Position numbers and translations under genes: made by a program
Shown here: positions 8,434 to 18,782 of the stretch, piece by piece
Position numbering within the stretch: the stretch's first letter is position 1
How the letters are laid out: each line of letters begins with the position of its first letter
Source: Faecalibacterium sp. UBA1771
GTDB taxonomy: Bacteria; Bacillota; Clostridia; Oscillospirales; Ruminococcaceae
Length of the DNA stretch: 64,000 nucleotides
Direction: 5' to 3'
Assembly (NCBI GenBank): GCA_002315315.1
Contig: DCGT01000047.1
Coordinates: forward strand, 27,099-91,098
The notes under the pieces: generated by a model
Database searches by the model: none
Told to the model about the DNA's origin: nothing
Seen by the model: only the letters and a program-made list of their open reading frames with translations

Positions 8434-10401
8434 TTAACCTTCCTGCTTATATGCCAGCATAGCTTCCGACGAGATTACCGGCTCGAGCGAAACCGACTCA
8501 CCGTCAACAACAACGCGGTACAGCACGTGCGTTCCGTCATCGAAATACCCGAGATAATCGGTAAACATCGGTCTGAATTCTTCATCGAAGTATTCATCTC
8601 TCTTTGCGACAAAAACATAATCAATTTCGTTTTCAATAAGCTGTTTTTCAAAATCTTCTCTTGAAAATGGGTAGCCATAAAGATCACTATTCTGATTATC
8701 AGAAGGATTCTTAGAAACGAAGTATCCGCCACCGAAGCTCTTTTCGGTATATGCAGGCAAAAACTCATAGTTAAACAGGAACCACTCGGCTCCCTCTGTT
8801 CCTTGACACACAAGGTACAGCTTGTCATTTTCGTCCAATACGCCCTCGTACCGACTTGCGGCAATTCTGAATGACTCACGGACAGAGTGTATCGGTAACT
8901 CTACTTTGCGGCTGATATAAACATATTGGTCAAAATTGCAGGGAGTGTAGTACCAAATGCTGAAAAGGAAAGCTGAAATTATCATCAAAGCCGGCAAAAA
9001 TTTCAATTTCTTTTTGAGGAAACCGACACAAGGCGCCGAAATATCACTCAACATCACGGCAACACCTCCTATCAGCCAACCTATGGGATAACTCGAAATG
9101 TATCTGTCGTAGCAGTACAAATCAAAAGTATCCGTATGTGGGAAGATTGCGGTGTACATATATGCATGGAACAGATAATAGGCTGCAAATCCCGCAAGAG
9201 CGAGCAGTGTAAAGCAAACGATACGAATAATATTTTTGCGTTTTTTCACGAACGGAGTCAAAAGAAGCGGTGCAACGGTAAAAGCTACAAGCATTACCGA
9301 AACCGTACCGAAGGTAACCAACATCTTGACCGGCAACGCGTCAATCATTTTTTGGACAATAACCTTAAAATACTCATCCTTGCCCATTAACATATCAATA
9401 ACAGAATACTGATAAGGTATTGTAACTCTTGCAATCGACGTAACCGATGTAAAATGCATCGACCAAATATAATATGTAACAACGACCGACAGCATAAGCA
9501 GTATGGGATAAATAACGCGTACTATGAATTTTTTGCTTCGTGTGGGACTGCTGCCGGAAATGAGCATATCTATCGAAATAATACCCGCCGCAACAAGAGC
9601 GAGCGCAAAACCGATATCCTTTGTCAGCGTCACGAGAGCAAGCACCGCCATGGTGGAGAGATAACGCGAGAGCCGTTTTCCCTCACCTCCGTACCAAACA
9701 GCCAACGCACCCCCGAACACAACACCGACAATTACATCGGCATAGGCGTTGACATATAGATACAAGCCGGAGCTCGCGTAGTAAAACGAATACAGCGCAA
9801 ACAGCGAAAAGACCGTAAGAATTACAGCAGTAACGGGGTTTTTCCACTCGACGCGCGAAAACAACGCCGTCATAACCGCCATCATTATTAAATCGTATGA
9901 ATAGTAAATCTGCCACTCAACAATTGAAGCGTTGAAAAACTGTATAAAGTAGTTAAACAGCGACAGCATGGGCGGGTATGAGATATTGATCATACTGCTG
10001 TGAACTAAAGTGTACAGCTTGTCATTCTCCAAAACAACCTTGCAGGCTATACCCCAAAACGAAAACTCGTCCCACTGATGAAGAGCAGGATTACGCCATT
10101 GAAGAGTAAAGTAAAACATCAACGATGCCGCAATGAAAAATGCTATACCGGGGCAGGCAAACCTCTTAAAAATACTCCAAAGCTTCGCTTTTTCGGAAGC
10201 AATTGCCCACAAAAGCAACAAAACTGCCGAAACCAACACAAAATACACACCGAATTTCAAAGCATTACAGATTCCGAACAGCAACAGCAGTATGAGAACC
10301 GACGAAATCACGGTGAGCGGGGTGAGCGATGCTCTGAGCTTGGTTTTTGCAGTCAGCACAAAGCAGAGCGACAAAACGGTAAAAACAGAAATAAAGACCA
10401 T
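8434..10401 (-). CDS. Polytopic membrane protein, GT-C glycosyltransferase-like
   Basis: A 655-residue protein with about a dozen predicted membrane segments and a soluble C-terminal domain of about 150 residues (from near 500) that would lie outside the cell. After the third or fourth segment comes LHQWDEFSFWG (Asp111-Glu112), an acidic motif in the first large outer loop, as in GT-C enzymes and O-antigen-processing proteins. This suggests a lipid-linked sugar transferase acting on the outer face, but I cannot name the family. AGGAAA lies upstream of the ATG. It is a single-gene unit with its own terminator. Function is inferred only from the fold pattern. Confidence 0.65.
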   Translation of the reverse strand: MVFISVFTVLSLCFVLTAKTKLRASLTPLTVISSVLILLLLFGICNALKFGVYFVLVSAVLLLLWAIASEKAKLWSIFKRFACPGIAFFIAASLMFYFTLQWRNPALHQWDEFSFWGIACKVVLENDKLYTLVHSSMINISYPPMLSLFNYFIQFFNASIVEWQIYYSYDLIMMAVMTALFSRVEWKNPVTAVILTVFSLFALYSFYYASSGLYLYVNAYADVIVGVVFGGALAVWYGGEGKRLSRYLSTMAVLALVTLTKDIGFALALVAAGIISIDMLISGSSPTRSKKFIVRVIYPILLMLSVVVTYYIWSMHFTSVTSIARVTIPYQYSVIDMLMGKDEYFKVIVQKMIDALPVKMLVTFGTVSVMLVAFTVAPLLLTPFVKKRKNIIRIVCFTLLALAGFAAYYLFHAYMYTAIFPHTDTFDLYCYDRYISSYPIGWLIGGVAVMLSDISAPCVGFLKKKLKFLPALMIISAFLFSIWYYTPCNFDQYVYISRKVELPIHSVRESFRIAASRYEGVLDENDKLYLVCQGTEGAEWFLFNYEFLPAYTEKSFGGGYFVSKNPSDNQNSDLYGYPFSREDFEKQLIENEIDYVFVAKRDEYFDEEFRPMFTDYLGYFDDGTHVLYRVVVDGESVSLEPVISSEAMLAYKQEG

Positions 10402-10550
10402 TGCAGTTTTCCTTTCCGACCTACTGTAAATATAAGTATATCATTTCTGTCGGAATAATGGAATAAAAAAACTTATAAAATAGCACAATTTGATATAATA
10501 ATCTGAAGCAAATACAATATATTGCAAATTAGAAATATTACGGTAAACAA

Positions 10551-10943
10551 TCAGGAAACGTCGTTAATCACCAAATTCAAAATTACGGATACCGCTCCCG
10601 TCATCAAGATACCAACAATAAGCGATGAAAGCGAAGCTTTTTTTGAATAGACTTTTCCGTCATAATCTACATAAAGAGTAGTCTTGTCTCCAATCTGTTC
10701 TCTTGAGGAAACGCTCGATTCCCACCTCTTAAGCTCTCCCTCATAGACATAGCTGTAAACGGGTGTATAAGAAACGCTTCTTCCGCCCTTAGAGCTGTGA
10801 GAAACGTGACGATGACGCTCACACACGGTTCCCTCCACCGGCTCACAATGATTGATTTTTATCAATTCAATGAAGGATTTAATTGCCATGTAGGCTCCGA
10901 CCGCGATAAATAAAAGACACACTGCAATTGGCATAATCGACAT
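10551..10943 (-). CDS. DUF3592 domain protein
   Basis: A 130-residue membrane protein. One membrane segment at each end (about 4-24 and 105-125) encloses a beta-rich extracytoplasmic domain with VEGTVCERHRH, YTPVYSYVYEGELKRW and LYVDYDGKVYSKK, the arrangement and motifs of DUF3592 proteins. The biochemical role of the family is unknown. The start has AAGGG seven bases upstream. The gene stands alone between the large membrane protein and the arabinose operon. Confidence 0.72.
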   Translation of the reverse strand: MSIMPIAVCLLFIAVGAYMAIKSFIELIKINHCEPVEGTVCERHRHVSHSSKGGRSVSYTPVYSYVYEGELKRWESSVSSREQIGDKTTLYVDYDGKVYSKKASLSSLIVGILMTGAVSVILNLVINDVS

Positions 10944-10992
10944 AATAAAACCCTTTCAAAAACCCGAACTTATCGGAATATTTGTTTTTACG

Positions 10993-11023
10993 GAAAAAGC
11001 TCGTCTTTTAGGCGAGCTTTTTT
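10993..11023 (-). terminator. Terminator of the arabinose operon
   Basis: AAAAAGCTCG and CGAGCTTTTT form a 10-bp stem with a 9-nt loop. It lies about 25 nt past the araD stop on the minus strand and would work in both directions. Confidence 0.85.
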
Positions 11024-11048
11024 CCATATGTTTATAATACTGCTTTTT

Positions 11049-11750
11049 TTATCTCTTTTTTGCCTGACCGTAATAAGCGTTGGCTCCGTGCTTGCGCAGA
11101 TAGTGCTTATCAAGCAAATCCTGCTGCATATCGGGAAGCTCTGGATTCATAACGAGGTTGTGCCACGCCATAAACGACAGCTCTTCAAGAACAACGGCGT
11201 TGTGAACGGCGTTGTGCGGGTCAGTACCCCATGTGAACGGACCATGGCTGTGAACGAGTACGGCGGGAATATCATCGGGATTGATGCCGTCAAAGGTTTC
11301 AACTATGACCTTACCGGTCTCAAGCTCATAGCTGCCCTCGATTTCCTCCTTGGTCATCTTGCGAGTGCAGGGGATGGCACCATAGAAGTAATCGCCGTGT
11401 GTTGTTCCGAGGGCGGGGATGCTCACTCCGCCCTGAGCCATAGTAGTTGCCCAACGGCTGTGAGTATGAACTACGCCGCCGATATTGGGGAACTTGCGGT
11501 AAAGCTCAAGGTGAGTATCGGTGTCGGACGACGGGTTGAGGTCACCCTCTACACGCTTACCGGTCTGCAGGTCGACGACGACCATATCCTCCGGCTTCAT
11601 ACCGTCATATTCAACTCCGGACGGCTTAATGACAACAAGACCCTTTTCACGGTCAATTCCGCTTACGTTACCCCATGTGAACACGACAAGTCCGTGCTTC
11701 GGGAGCAAAAGGTTGGCTTCGCAAACTTCTTTTTTCAGTTGTTCAAGCAT
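11049..11750 (-). CDS. araD: L-ribulose-5-phosphate 4-epimerase
   Basis: Converts L-ribulose 5-phosphate to D-xylulose 5-phosphate by a retro-aldol reaction, the last step of L-arabinose breakdown before the pentose phosphate pathway. The 233-residue protein is a class II aldolase/AraD fold: [16 protein letters not shown], the zinc ligands His95 and His97 (VVHTHSRW) and a third histidine in [10 protein letters not shown] (167/169), plus Asp76 (SSDTDTH). All family catalytic positions seem intact. Its ATG overlaps the araA stop (TAATG). A terminator follows, so it is the last gene of araBAD. Confidence 0.97.
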   Translation of the reverse strand: MLEQLKKEVCEANLLLPKHGLVVFTWGNVSGIDREKGLVVIKPSGVEYDGMKPEDMVVVDLQTGKRVEGDLNPSSDTDTHLELYRKFPNIGGVVHTHSRWATTMAQGGVSIPALGTTHGDYFYGAIPCTRKMTKEEIEGSYELETGKVIVETFDGINPDDIPAVLVHSHGPFTWGTDPHNAVHNAVVLEELSFMAWHNLVMNPELPDMQQDLLDKHYLRKHGANAYYGQAKKR

Positions 11751-13225
11751 TATTTAAGTCTCCAAGCAAGGTCGTTGAGGAAGAGCTGCTGCTTCAGACC
11801 CTCAACTGTGGTTTCATTGCTGATGTGTACAACCTCAATGTCCATCATCTCGGCCCAGTCGATAAGCATATCGGCAGAAGCGGCGGTGGTCAATACGCTG
11901 TGGTGGGCGCCTCCTGCCATAATCCACATCTTAGCACCGGTGCAGAGGTCGGGAGCGGCCTTCCACATAACACGGGCAACAGGCAGATTGGGCATCTCGA
12001 GAATAGGCTTAACACACTCGATGTCCTGAATAATCATACGGAAACGTCCGCCCATATCAACGATGGTAGCAACAATACCCTTGCCGGCAGCACCTTCAAA
12101 TACAAGGCGTGCAGGAGCTTCGCGGTCGCCGATACCAAGCGGATGTACCTCAATACGCGGCTTGGCAGAAGCGACTGTCGGGCAGACCTCGAGCATATGG
12201 GCACCGAGAGAATACTCGGCACCGGCGTCGAGATTATAGGTATAGTCCTCCATAAATGCGGTACCGCCCTCAAGACCCTCGGTCATAGCCTTTACGACAG
12301 AGGTCAGCGCGGCGATTTTCCAGTCGCCCTCACCGGCATAGCCATAGCCCTTGCTCATAAGGTTCTGACTTGCGAGTCCGGGAAGCTGCTTCATTCCATA
12401 GAGGTCTTGGAAGGTGTTGGAGAAAGCCATGCAACCTTCACGGTCAAACATCTTCTTCATGGCAACTTCTTCGCGAGCCTGATAACGAACGGTATCAATA
12501 TCATCGGTAGCCATTTCGTACTTCTCGTTATACTCTGCCATCTGAGCGTCGATTTCGGCATCGGTGACGGCGTTCATCTCTTCGACAAGCTGTCCGACCG
12601 GCCATGTGTTGACCTGCCAACCGAGCTTAATCTGAGCTTCGACCTTATCGCCCTCGGTAACTGCGACTTCGCGCATATTGTCGCCGAAACGCATAACGCG
12701 CAGCTCCCGGCTGAACTTGTAACCGATAGCGCTTCTCATCCAATCGCCAAGCTCCTTGAGGGGCTTCTCGTCCTGCCAATAACCCATAATAACCTTGCGG
12801 GCAAGGCGCATACGGGCAGCGATGAATCCGTGCTCACGGTCACCGTGGGCAGCCTGATTCAGGTTCATAAAGTCCATATCGATTTCCTCGTTGGGAATCG
12901 AACGGTTGTACTGTGTTGCGAAATGGCAGTGCGGCTTCTGGAGAAGGCGCAGTCCCTCAATCCACATCTTAGACGGGCTGAAGGTATGGCACCAAGTAAT
13001 AACACCGGCGCAGTTATCGTCGAAGTTGGCTTCCTTCATAACCTTGGTAGCCTCGTCGGCGGTCTTAATTGTTCCTTTATAAACTATCCTGCAGGGAATA
13101 AGCTTGCTCTCGCTCATCTTTTCCGCCATTTCGGCGGCACGAGCGGCAACGGTTTCAAGAACCTCAGGTCCGTAAAGGAACTGAGAGCCAACTACAAACC
13201 AAAATTCACATTTTTTCATGTCCAT
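11750..13225 (-). CDS. araA: L-arabinose isomerase
   Basis: Interconverts L-arabinose and L-ribulose using a divalent metal. I place the start at the ATG at 13225 ([19 protein letters not shown]) because AGGAGAT lies 8 nt upstream; the frame is open 20 codons further but without a ribosome binding site. That gives 491 residues, close to the usual 500. Metal and catalytic residues can be seen in [13 protein letters not shown] (two Glu), [10 protein letters not shown] (His) and GGAHHSVLT (His). It lies between araB (about 100 nt gap) and araD (1-nt overlap). Confidence 0.97.
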   Translation of the reverse strand: MDMKKCEFWFVVGSQFLYGPEVLETVAARAAEMAEKMSESKLIPCRIVYKGTIKTADEATKVMKEANFDDNCAGVITWCHTFSPSKMWIEGLRLLQKPHCHFATQYNRSIPNEEIDMDFMNLNQAAHGDREHGFIAARMRLARKVIMGYWQDEKPLKELGDWMRSAIGYKFSRELRVMRFGDNMREVAVTEGDKVEAQIKLGWQVNTWPVGQLVEEMNAVTDAEIDAQMAEYNEKYEMATDDIDTVRYQAREEVAMKKMFDREGCMAFSNTFQDLYGMKQLPGLASQNLMSKGYGYAGEGDWKIAALTSVVKAMTEGLEGGTAFMEDYTYNLDAGAEYSLGAHMLEVCPTVASAKPRIEVHPLGIGDREAPARLVFEGAAGKGIVATIVDMGGRFRMIIQDIECVKPILEMPNLPVARVMWKAAPDLCTGAKMWIMAGGAHHSVLTTAASADMLIDWAEMMDIEVVHISNETTVEGLKQQLFLNDLAWRLK

Positions 13226-13328
13226 AGCGTAATATCTCCTTATATTTTTTATTTGCAACAGCGCACACCGGAAACGGCGCCGCACGAATCAATCCGACAC
13301 GGCAGCTCCGTTATGTGCGATATTGATT

Positions 13329-14933
13329 TTACTTCAGAGAATCGACGGCAGCCTGCTCGATGGCAAGACCGGCGCTGTATCTCTCCATAAACTTTTCAAA
13401 GCCCTCGACATCCTTGACATCCGGCGCCATTGTCACACTGACAGAGCCGCTGAATACGTTGTTGGTGAGGAAATCCTCGAGGCTTTCGCCCTCGGCACGC
13501 AGAGCCATATACTCGGCAAGCACCGCCATACCCCACGGTCCGCCCTCTCCGGCGGTCTCGGTTACGGTTACGGGCGATTTGAGTGCGGCAGCCATAATGC
13601 GCTGACCGACGCCAGGAGTTTTAAAGAATCCGCCGTGTCCGGTAATGTTGTCGACGGCAATCTTCTCTTTCTTTATGAGTATATCCATACCGGTGGCAAG
13701 AGCGCCGCAGGCGGTATAGAGATGTGTGCGCATAAAGTTGGCAAGCGACATCTTGCTGTCGGGCAGACGGGTATAGAGAGGACGTCCGTTCTCAAGTCCC
13801 GTTACCGGCTCGCCGGAATAATAGTTGTATGCGAGCATACCGCCGCAGTCGGCGTCGCCCTCAAGAGCCTTATTGAAAAGCGTTTCATACAGACGGTTTT
13901 TGGACTGCGGAGCGCCGATAGCCTCTGCGAAGTCCTCAAACAGGGCGACCCACTCATTGATATCGCTGGTACAGCTGTTGCAGTGAACCATGGCAACGAG
14001 GTCTCCGGACGGAGTCGTTACGAGGTCGATTTCGGGGTGTACCTCGGACAGCTCTTTTTCAAGAACTATCATAGCGAATACAGACGTACCCGCGCTGACG
14101 TTGCCGGTTCTGGGGGCAACGGCGTTGGTAGCGGTCATACCGGTTCCGGCGTCACCCTCCGGCGGGCAAAGGGGTATTCCCGCCTTGAGATTTCCCGACG
14201 GGTCAAGCAGCTTTGCGCCCTCCTCGGTCAGCACGCCTGCGGCAGTGCCGGCGGGCAGAGACTTTGGGAGAATATCGCCGAGCTTCCAGCTGAAGCCCTT
14301 GTCGGCAACAGCGGCGTCAAACTTTGCGATCATATCGGCATCATAATCTCTTGTGGAGATGTTGATGGGGAACATACCGCTGGCTTCGCCTACGCCGACA
14401 ACCTTTTCACCGGTCAGCTGCCAATGCAGGTATCCGGCAAGTGTGGTGAGAAAGTCGATGCTTCCGACGTGGTCTTCACCGTTGAGGATTGCCTGATACA
14501 GATGAGCAATGCTCCAACGCTGCGGAATGTTGTAGTTGAACAGAGCAGTCAGCTTTTCGCTGGCTTCGCCGGTGATGGTGTTGCGCCATGTGCGGAACGG
14601 CACAAGCAGAGTACCCTGCTTGTCAAACGGCATATATCCGTGCATCATAGCGGAAATGCCCATTGCGCCGACGGTTGTCAGCTTGCAGCCGAACTGCTTA
14701 TAAACGTCGTCGGCAAGCTTGGCGTAGCAATCACGCAGACCGTTCCAAATAGCGTCAAGGCTGTAGGTCCAAACACCGTCTACCAGCTGATTTTCCCAGT
14801 CGTGAGCACCGGAAGCGATAGGGCGATTGGTCTCGTCAATAAGTACGGCCTTGATTCGGGTCGAGCCGAGCTCGATTCCGAGATAGGTTTTGCCGCCGAC
14901 TATTGCCGCGCGGAGTTTTTCGGAGTCGTTCAT
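13329..14933 (-). CDS. araB: FGGY-family carbohydrate kinase, L-ribulokinase by context
   Basis: An ATP-dependent sugar kinase of the FGGY family, 534 residues from the ATG at 14933, which has GGGAGGA seven bases upstream (an in-frame ATG 12 codons earlier has none). The N-terminal phosphate loop is [16 protein letters not shown] and the C-terminal half has the sugar kinase motif [20 protein letters not shown]. The sequence does not by itself separate ribulokinase from xylulokinase; its place as first gene before araA and araD makes L-ribulose the most likely substrate. Conserved [11 protein letters not shown] and [14 protein letters not shown] stretches bind sugar and ATP in relatives. Confidence 0.88.
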   Translation of the reverse strand: MNDSEKLRAAIVGGKTYLGIELGSTRIKAVLIDETNRPIASGAHDWENQLVDGVWTYSLDAIWNGLRDCYAKLADDVYKQFGCKLTTVGAMGISAMMHGYMPFDKQGTLLVPFRTWRNTITGEASEKLTALFNYNIPQRWSIAHLYQAILNGEDHVGSIDFLTTLAGYLHWQLTGEKVVGVGEASGMFPINISTRDYDADMIAKFDAAVADKGFSWKLGDILPKSLPAGTAAGVLTEEGAKLLDPSGNLKAGIPLCPPEGDAGTGMTATNAVAPRTGNVSAGTSVFAMIVLEKELSEVHPEIDLVTTPSGDLVAMVHCNSCTSDINEWVALFEDFAEAIGAPQSKNRLYETLFNKALEGDADCGGMLAYNYYSGEPVTGLENGRPLYTRLPDSKMSLANFMRTHLYTACGALATGMDILIKKEKIAVDNITGHGGFFKTPGVGQRIMAAALKSPVTVTETAGEGGPWGMAVLAEYMALRAEGESLEDFLTNNVFSGSVSVTMAPDVKDVEGFEKFMERYSAGLAIEQAAVDSLK

Positions 14934-14961
14934 GTATGTTCCTCCCGTATAATTGAGATTA

Positions 14962-14990
14962 TTTATCAATAGGGCTTATGCCCGTGTCAA
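14962..14990 (-). promoter_or_regulatory. Promoter of araBAD
   Basis: On the minus strand a perfect TTGACA (14985-14990) is followed by 17 nt and GATAAA (14962-14967), ending about 29 nt before the araB start. No regulator gene is adjacent and I could not identify an operator with confidence. Confidence 0.6.
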
Positions 14991-15182
14991 CCGAAACGAA
15001 CAACTGAAAATCCGATCCGCTGTATCGGTCGGCATTTTTGTTATCCGTGAACAATTAACCATTTTAATTTTAAGAAATATTAGCGATAATAACAATAAAT
15101 TTTTAATGTGAAAAACTATAATTTTTTATGAGATTTGTGCAAAAAATTATGTTTGCCGTCTGTCTGTATCGGCAGAAGCGTC

Positions 15183-15767
15183 TTAACTGTTATATCTGCT
15201 CTGTGCATCGGTAAGTCTGCCGTCGATTATCAAGTCTATTGCACTGCAAATATCATCAAAACGGCTGTCAAGCTGTTCACGGTCGGCCTTGGACAGTGCA
15301 CCGAGCACCCAGTCGGCAAGCTCACCCGAGCGACGGTCACCCACTCCGATTCTGATGCGGGGGTAATCCTCGCTCGAAATGCAGGCGGCGATGCTTTTCA
15401 AGCCGTTGTGTCCGCCCGCCGACCCCTTTGCCCGAATACGCACCCTGCCGTTGGCTAAATTTATGTCATCACACATCACTATTATGCGCTCAGCGGGTAT
15501 TTTGTAAAACGACGCCGCGGCGCCCACCGCGTTGCCCGACAGATTCATATAGGTTGTCGGCTTCATTATCATAATTTTTTTGCCGTTGTGCTCGAATTCG
15601 CCGACAAGAGCGTTAAATCTCGCACGGGTTACGCGAACGGAATTTTTTTCGGCATAACGGTCAGCCGCCATAAAGCCGAGATTATGGCGTGTATTTTCGA
15701 ACTTATCACCGGGATTTCCGAGTCCGACAACGAGCCAACGCTCGACATTGTTTTTTCTGAAAAGCAT
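15183..15767 (-). CDS. pth: Peptidyl-tRNA hydrolase
   Basis: Recycles tRNA by cleaving peptidyl-tRNAs that drop off the ribosome. The 194-residue protein has the family signatures VVGLGNPGDKFENTRHNLGF with the catalytic His28, KPTTYMNLSGNAV with the substrate-binding Asn, and MCDDINLANGRVR with the catalytic Asp, then KGSAGGHNGLKSI. GGAGT lies upstream of the ATG. It follows the M23 peptidase gene by 58 nt and is probably its operon partner. Downstream a short TGCCG/CGGCA hairpin with a later T run (around 15130-15175) may be a weak terminator. Confidence 0.97.
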   Translation of the reverse strand: MLFRKNNVERWLVVGLGNPGDKFENTRHNLGFMAADRYAEKNSVRVTRARFNALVGEFEHNGKKIMIMKPTTYMNLSGNAVGAAASFYKIPAERIIVMCDDINLANGRVRIRAKGSAGGHNGLKSIAACISSEDYPRIRIGVGDRRSGELADWVLGALSKADREQLDSRFDDICSAIDLIIDGRLTDAQSRYNS

Positions 15768-15825
15768 AAAATTACTCCAAGATAAAATTGTTTACCGAGA
15801 TTATTTCGTTGAAGAAACGGGAAAA

Positions 15826-17400
15826 TCATTCTCCGCTCTTAATCTGATAGAATCCCGCCGTACCGTCAAACGCCCTCCACGGACTTACGGCGTTTGCGCC
15901 AATCATAAGCTGATAGTGCAGATGAGGTCCTGTAGAGTAGCCGGTTGTGCCCATATATCCTATAAGCTGACCCTTTTCGACATAGTCACCGGTAGCGACA
16001 ACTATTGAATCCATGTGCATAAACAGACTATGCAGACCCGACCCGTGCTCAATCATTATCGTGTTTCCCGACAACTGAAGATATCCGCCGAACAAAACCA
16101 TGCCGTTGTTAGGGGCATAAATAGGAGTACCCTCATCGTTGGCAATATCTATGCCCGCGTGGCGTGTCGCAGTGGTGTTACCATTGGTATAACGGTAAAC
16201 TCCGTACTGCGTCGTGATGCTTCCCTCGGCAGGCTGAACAAAGATTCCGTCCCAATATACAGTGTCATCATAACTGTCAAACAGCGGATATATCGTGTTG
16301 ACGTATTCGGTATTTGCCTCATCGCTGTTTACGGTCGCATTGGCGGTTTCGGTCGAAACGGTCAGATTCTGAACCTCAAAATCACTTTGGTGAACTGTAA
16401 TGCCAACCGAAACATCAAAGCTCTCACAGTGTACAATAACGGTATAATTGCCGGCATCGACACGGTGGTCGACTGGGATAAGCGCGCGGGCTGTGTCGCC
16501 GTCAGAGGCGATATGCACGGTACACCCGAGGTCGGTTTCGGCGGTTATTGCGCGTCCGAGCAAGCCGGAAACGGTCATAACAAAGGAATCACCCTGCCAT
16601 ATCTCGGAGCTTGACACAGTCACGGTCGGAGCAAGCCGATATGTCACGCTGAAATGGTACTCGGCTTTTCCTCCGTTGCTGACAGATATTCGATAATCAT
16701 AATGCTTGCCCGATTCGGGTTTGAATTCCGCGGCGGAAACATCTCCTCCGTAGACGATATTTTCGTTTTCGTCGTATATGCACAGCTCTCCGCCGTCGGC
16801 ATTAAGTATGCTTACCGGCTCGCTCACCGTCAACTCGACGCGGGATGCATCGCCCTCGCCACCGGTGAAAACTATCGGCTCACCCGAAAACGATGTCCCG
16901 TTCAAAGTATACGAATAGGCGTAAACCGTTACTCCGTTGACCGACAGTGTATCCGGCTCACAGCGATTGAGCACGTTGTCGAGGTCGGCGTATGACAGCA
17001 GACGCTTTATATATCTGTCACGACCCGTTACACGTTCGCCCGTGGGTAACTCAAAGGCGAGTCGACCGTCATCACTGCGAAGAAGCGTAACGAAATATTC
17101 GCCGCCGTCCGAATTAAATATAAGCTTGCAGAGTCGCTCGTCAAAGCCGGTGTCATCGGTAGTCTTGAGCCGCGACACCGCACAGGCGAGCAGGTGGGCC
17201 TCTACGCTGTCATCTATCCATGCGTTCTGACCGCCGGTCAGCGATACGATTCCGACACCGTTTCCTACATCTATCGGTCGGCTTTTCGACGGTGTAACCA
17301 TCAGCGTTATCAGAATAACAGCCGACAGCACCGTTGCCGCAACGATGCCGAGCAAAACGAGAATAATCACACGACCTGCGTAATTGCCGTTATCTTTCAT
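15826..17400 (-). CDS. Membrane-anchored M23 family metallopeptidase with Ig-like region
   Basis: A 524-residue exported peptidoglycan hydrolase-like protein. An N-terminal membrane anchor (about 10-32) is followed by a long beta-rich extracellular region; VTVSSSEIWQGDSFVMTVSG and DAGNYTVIVHCESF look like Ig-like repeats. The C-terminal about 110 residues are a LytM/M23 domain with zinc ligands in RHAGIDIAND (HxxxD) and GPHLHYQL (HxH), and GYMGTTGYSTG. All ligands are present, so an active endopeptidase on peptide cross-bridges is likely. Cleavage specificity is unknown. GGAGTATTTT precedes the ATG. Confidence 0.88.
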   Translation of the reverse strand: MKDNGNYAGRVIILVLLGIVAATVLSAVILITLMVTPSKSRPIDVGNGVGIVSLTGGQNAWIDDSVEAHLLACAVSRLKTTDDTGFDERLCKLIFNSDGGEYFVTLLRSDDGRLAFELPTGERVTGRDRYIKRLLSYADLDNVLNRCEPDTLSVNGVTVYAYSYTLNGTSFSGEPIVFTGGEGDASRVELTVSEPVSILNADGGELCIYDENENIVYGGDVSAAEFKPESGKHYDYRISVSNGGKAEYHFSVTYRLAPTVTVSSSEIWQGDSFVMTVSGLLGRAITAETDLGCTVHIASDGDTARALIPVDHRVDAGNYTVIVHCESFDVSVGITVHQSDFEVQNLTVSTETANATVNSDEANTEYVNTIYPLFDSYDDTVYWDGIFVQPAEGSITTQYGVYRYTNGNTTATRHAGIDIANDEGTPIYAPNNGMVLFGGYLQLSGNTIMIEHGSGLHSLFMHMDSIVVATGDYVEKGQLIGYMGTTGYSTGPHLHYQLMIGANAVSPWRAFDGTAGFYQIKSGE

Positions 17401-17466
17401 AAAATACTCCTTACCCGTGTAATAGGGCGAAATCGCACCGACTGTTTTCGGTGCTGTTTATTTGAT

Positions 17467-17495
17467 ATTATAATACATATCTAATTACAAAACAA
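17467..17495 (-). promoter_or_regulatory. Promoter of the M23 peptidase gene
   Basis: On the minus strand TTGTTT (17490-17495), 17 nt, and a perfect TATAAT (17467-17472). The leader contains a 7-bp hairpin (GCACCGA/TCGGTGC, 17435-17454). Confidence 0.5.
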
Positions 17496-17509
17496 ATAAA
17501 ACCCTTTGC

Positions 17510-17538
17510 TTGAATATTTTGCGTCAAAGGAATATAAT
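17510..17538 (+). promoter_or_regulatory. Promoter of the zinc-ribbon membrane protein gene
   Basis: TTGAAT (17510-17515), 17-nt spacer, perfect TATAAT (17533-17538). It diverges from the M23 promoter. Confidence 0.75.
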
Positions 17539-17591
17539 TATGGCATAGATTTTCGTCTGTGAACGACACAGCACATTTTACGGAGATTGTC

Positions 17592-17999
17592 ATGAATAAT
17601 TTTTTAAATAAACTTCAAAGATTTTTATACGGTAGAAACGGACTTGACCGTTTTAGCATCGCCCTTGCGGTATTTTACTTCATTACTTCAATTATCTGCT
17701 CATTCTTTAAAAATCCCATAATCAGACTGATTCCGCTATTACCGCTCGGCTATTTGGTTTTCAGATTTTTAAGCAAAAACCTGACTGCCCGCCGCCGTGA
17801 AAACGATTGGTACATCCGAGTATTCGGAGGCTTCGCAGGCAGGGTCAAAACAACCTACGCTCGCCTTTCGGATACCACTCACAAATACTACCGCTGTCCT
17901 AACTGCCGTCAGAGAATAAGGGTTCCGAAATTTAAGGGCAAAATAGAAATCTGCTGTCCCAAATGCGGAACTAAGTTCATAAGAAACACGGGAAAATAG
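17592..17999 (+). CDS. Small membrane protein with a C-terminal zinc ribbon
   Basis: A 135-residue protein. The ATG at 17592 is chosen because CGGAG lies six bases upstream; an in-frame ATG 11 codons earlier lacks a site. Two adjacent membrane segments (about residues 17-37 and 40-58) are followed by a basic stretch and a rubredoxin-like four-cysteine knuckle, CPNCRQRIRVP...CCPKCGTKF, ending near the C-terminus, which should bind one zinc. I recognise no named family. It has its own promoter and terminator and probably sits in the membrane with the zinc ribbon in the cytoplasm. Confidence 0.75.
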   Translation: MNNFLNKLQRFLYGRNGLDRFSIALAVFYFITSIICSFFKNPIIRLIPLLPLGYLVFRFLSKNLTARRRENDWYIRVFGGFAGRVKTTYARLSDTTHKYYRCPNCRQRIRVPKFKGKIEICCPKCGTKFIRNTGK

Positions 18000-18011
18000 C
18001 TTGTGAAATAT

Positions 18012-18045
18012 AAAACGCCTCCTTGATAAAAGGAAGCGTTTTTTG
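18012..18045 (+). terminator. Terminator of the zinc-ribbon gene
   Basis: AAAACGCcTCCTT pairs with AAGGAAGCGTTTT (one mismatch), followed by T6. Confidence 0.8.
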
Positions 18046-18079
18046 TTTGCAATTATTTAGGCAATACCATCGAATCCGA

Positions 18080-18766
18080 TTAAAAAATCATATCTCCGGC
18101 AATACGGCACATTTCGCAGACTATGGAGGTATCGGTATCGGTGAATTCGTCTACACTCGCCGCAAAATCCTCATCGGCGTCCTCGTCGGCGGAATCGGAA
18201 ATAACCTTGATGTTTATGAACGGCAGGCCGTTGAGCGAAGCGACTTTATCTATTGCGGCGCCTTCCATCTCAACACAGCGGCAGGATGTGCGGGAAATAA
18301 TATCCAGCTTGAGCTTCTCGTCGTTTACGAATACATCTCCGGTCGCAACCGTACCGACGGCAAAGTGCAGATTCAGATTGCGGCAGGCGGTGCATGCGAG
18401 ACGGTGCAGAGCCTCATTGCAGACAAAGCCGTCGTAATAAGGAGCAAAAAAATCCGAAATGTGCAGATCAAAATCGTGGAAAACGGCTTTGTCCGCTACT
18501 ACGACTTCACCCTTTCGAAGAGCGGGGTCGGTGTTGCCGGCAAGACCGATGTTGATAATGCAGTCTGGTGTAAAACGGTCGATAACAAACTGAGTGGCGG
18601 CGGCGGCACAGGTTTTTCCGATACCGCTGATGGTTACATAGAGTATGTGGTTTGCAAGTGTTCCCTCGGTAACGGAATATGTACCGGTGTGGTAGGTAAC
18701 TCCGCGCATCTGAGCGCGAATAAGCTCTATCTCTTTTTCAAGGGCGCATATTACGGCAATTTTCAT
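18080..18766 (-). CDS. mtnN: 5'-methylthioadenosine/S-adenosylhomocysteine nucleosidase
   Basis: Cleaves adenine from methylthioadenosine, S-adenosylhomocysteine and 5'-deoxyadenosine, relieving product inhibition of SAM-dependent enzymes. From the ATG at 18766 (MKIAVICALEKEIELI, with GGAGAT upstream) the protein is 228 residues, the usual size. The nucleobase-side Glu is in ALEKEIE (about 12), the ribose-binding VEMEGAAI and the catalytic Asp in ISDSADEDA are all present. It starts 16 nt after the ychF stop, so the two are probably co-transcribed. Confidence 0.95.
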   Translation of the reverse strand: MKIAVICALEKEIELIRAQMRGVTYHTGTYSVTEGTLANHILYVTISGIGKTCAAAATQFVIDRFTPDCIINIGLAGNTDPALRKGEVVVADKAVFHDFDLHISDFFAPYYDGFVCNEALHRLACTACRNLNLHFAVGTVATGDVFVNDEKLKLDIISRTSCRCVEMEGAAIDKVASLNGLPFINIKVISDSADEDADEDFAASVDEFTDTDTSIVCEMCRIAGDMIF

Positions 18767-18782
18767 AGGTAAATCTCCTAAA

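Noticed and set aside
13323..14972. A 549-codon open frame on the plus strand opposite araB, and similar long frames opposite araA (11825-13390) and jag (43412-44776).
   Set aside because: They mirror strongly conserved enzymes on the other strand, lack ribosome binding sites and give no recognisable protein; they follow from codon bias of the real genes.
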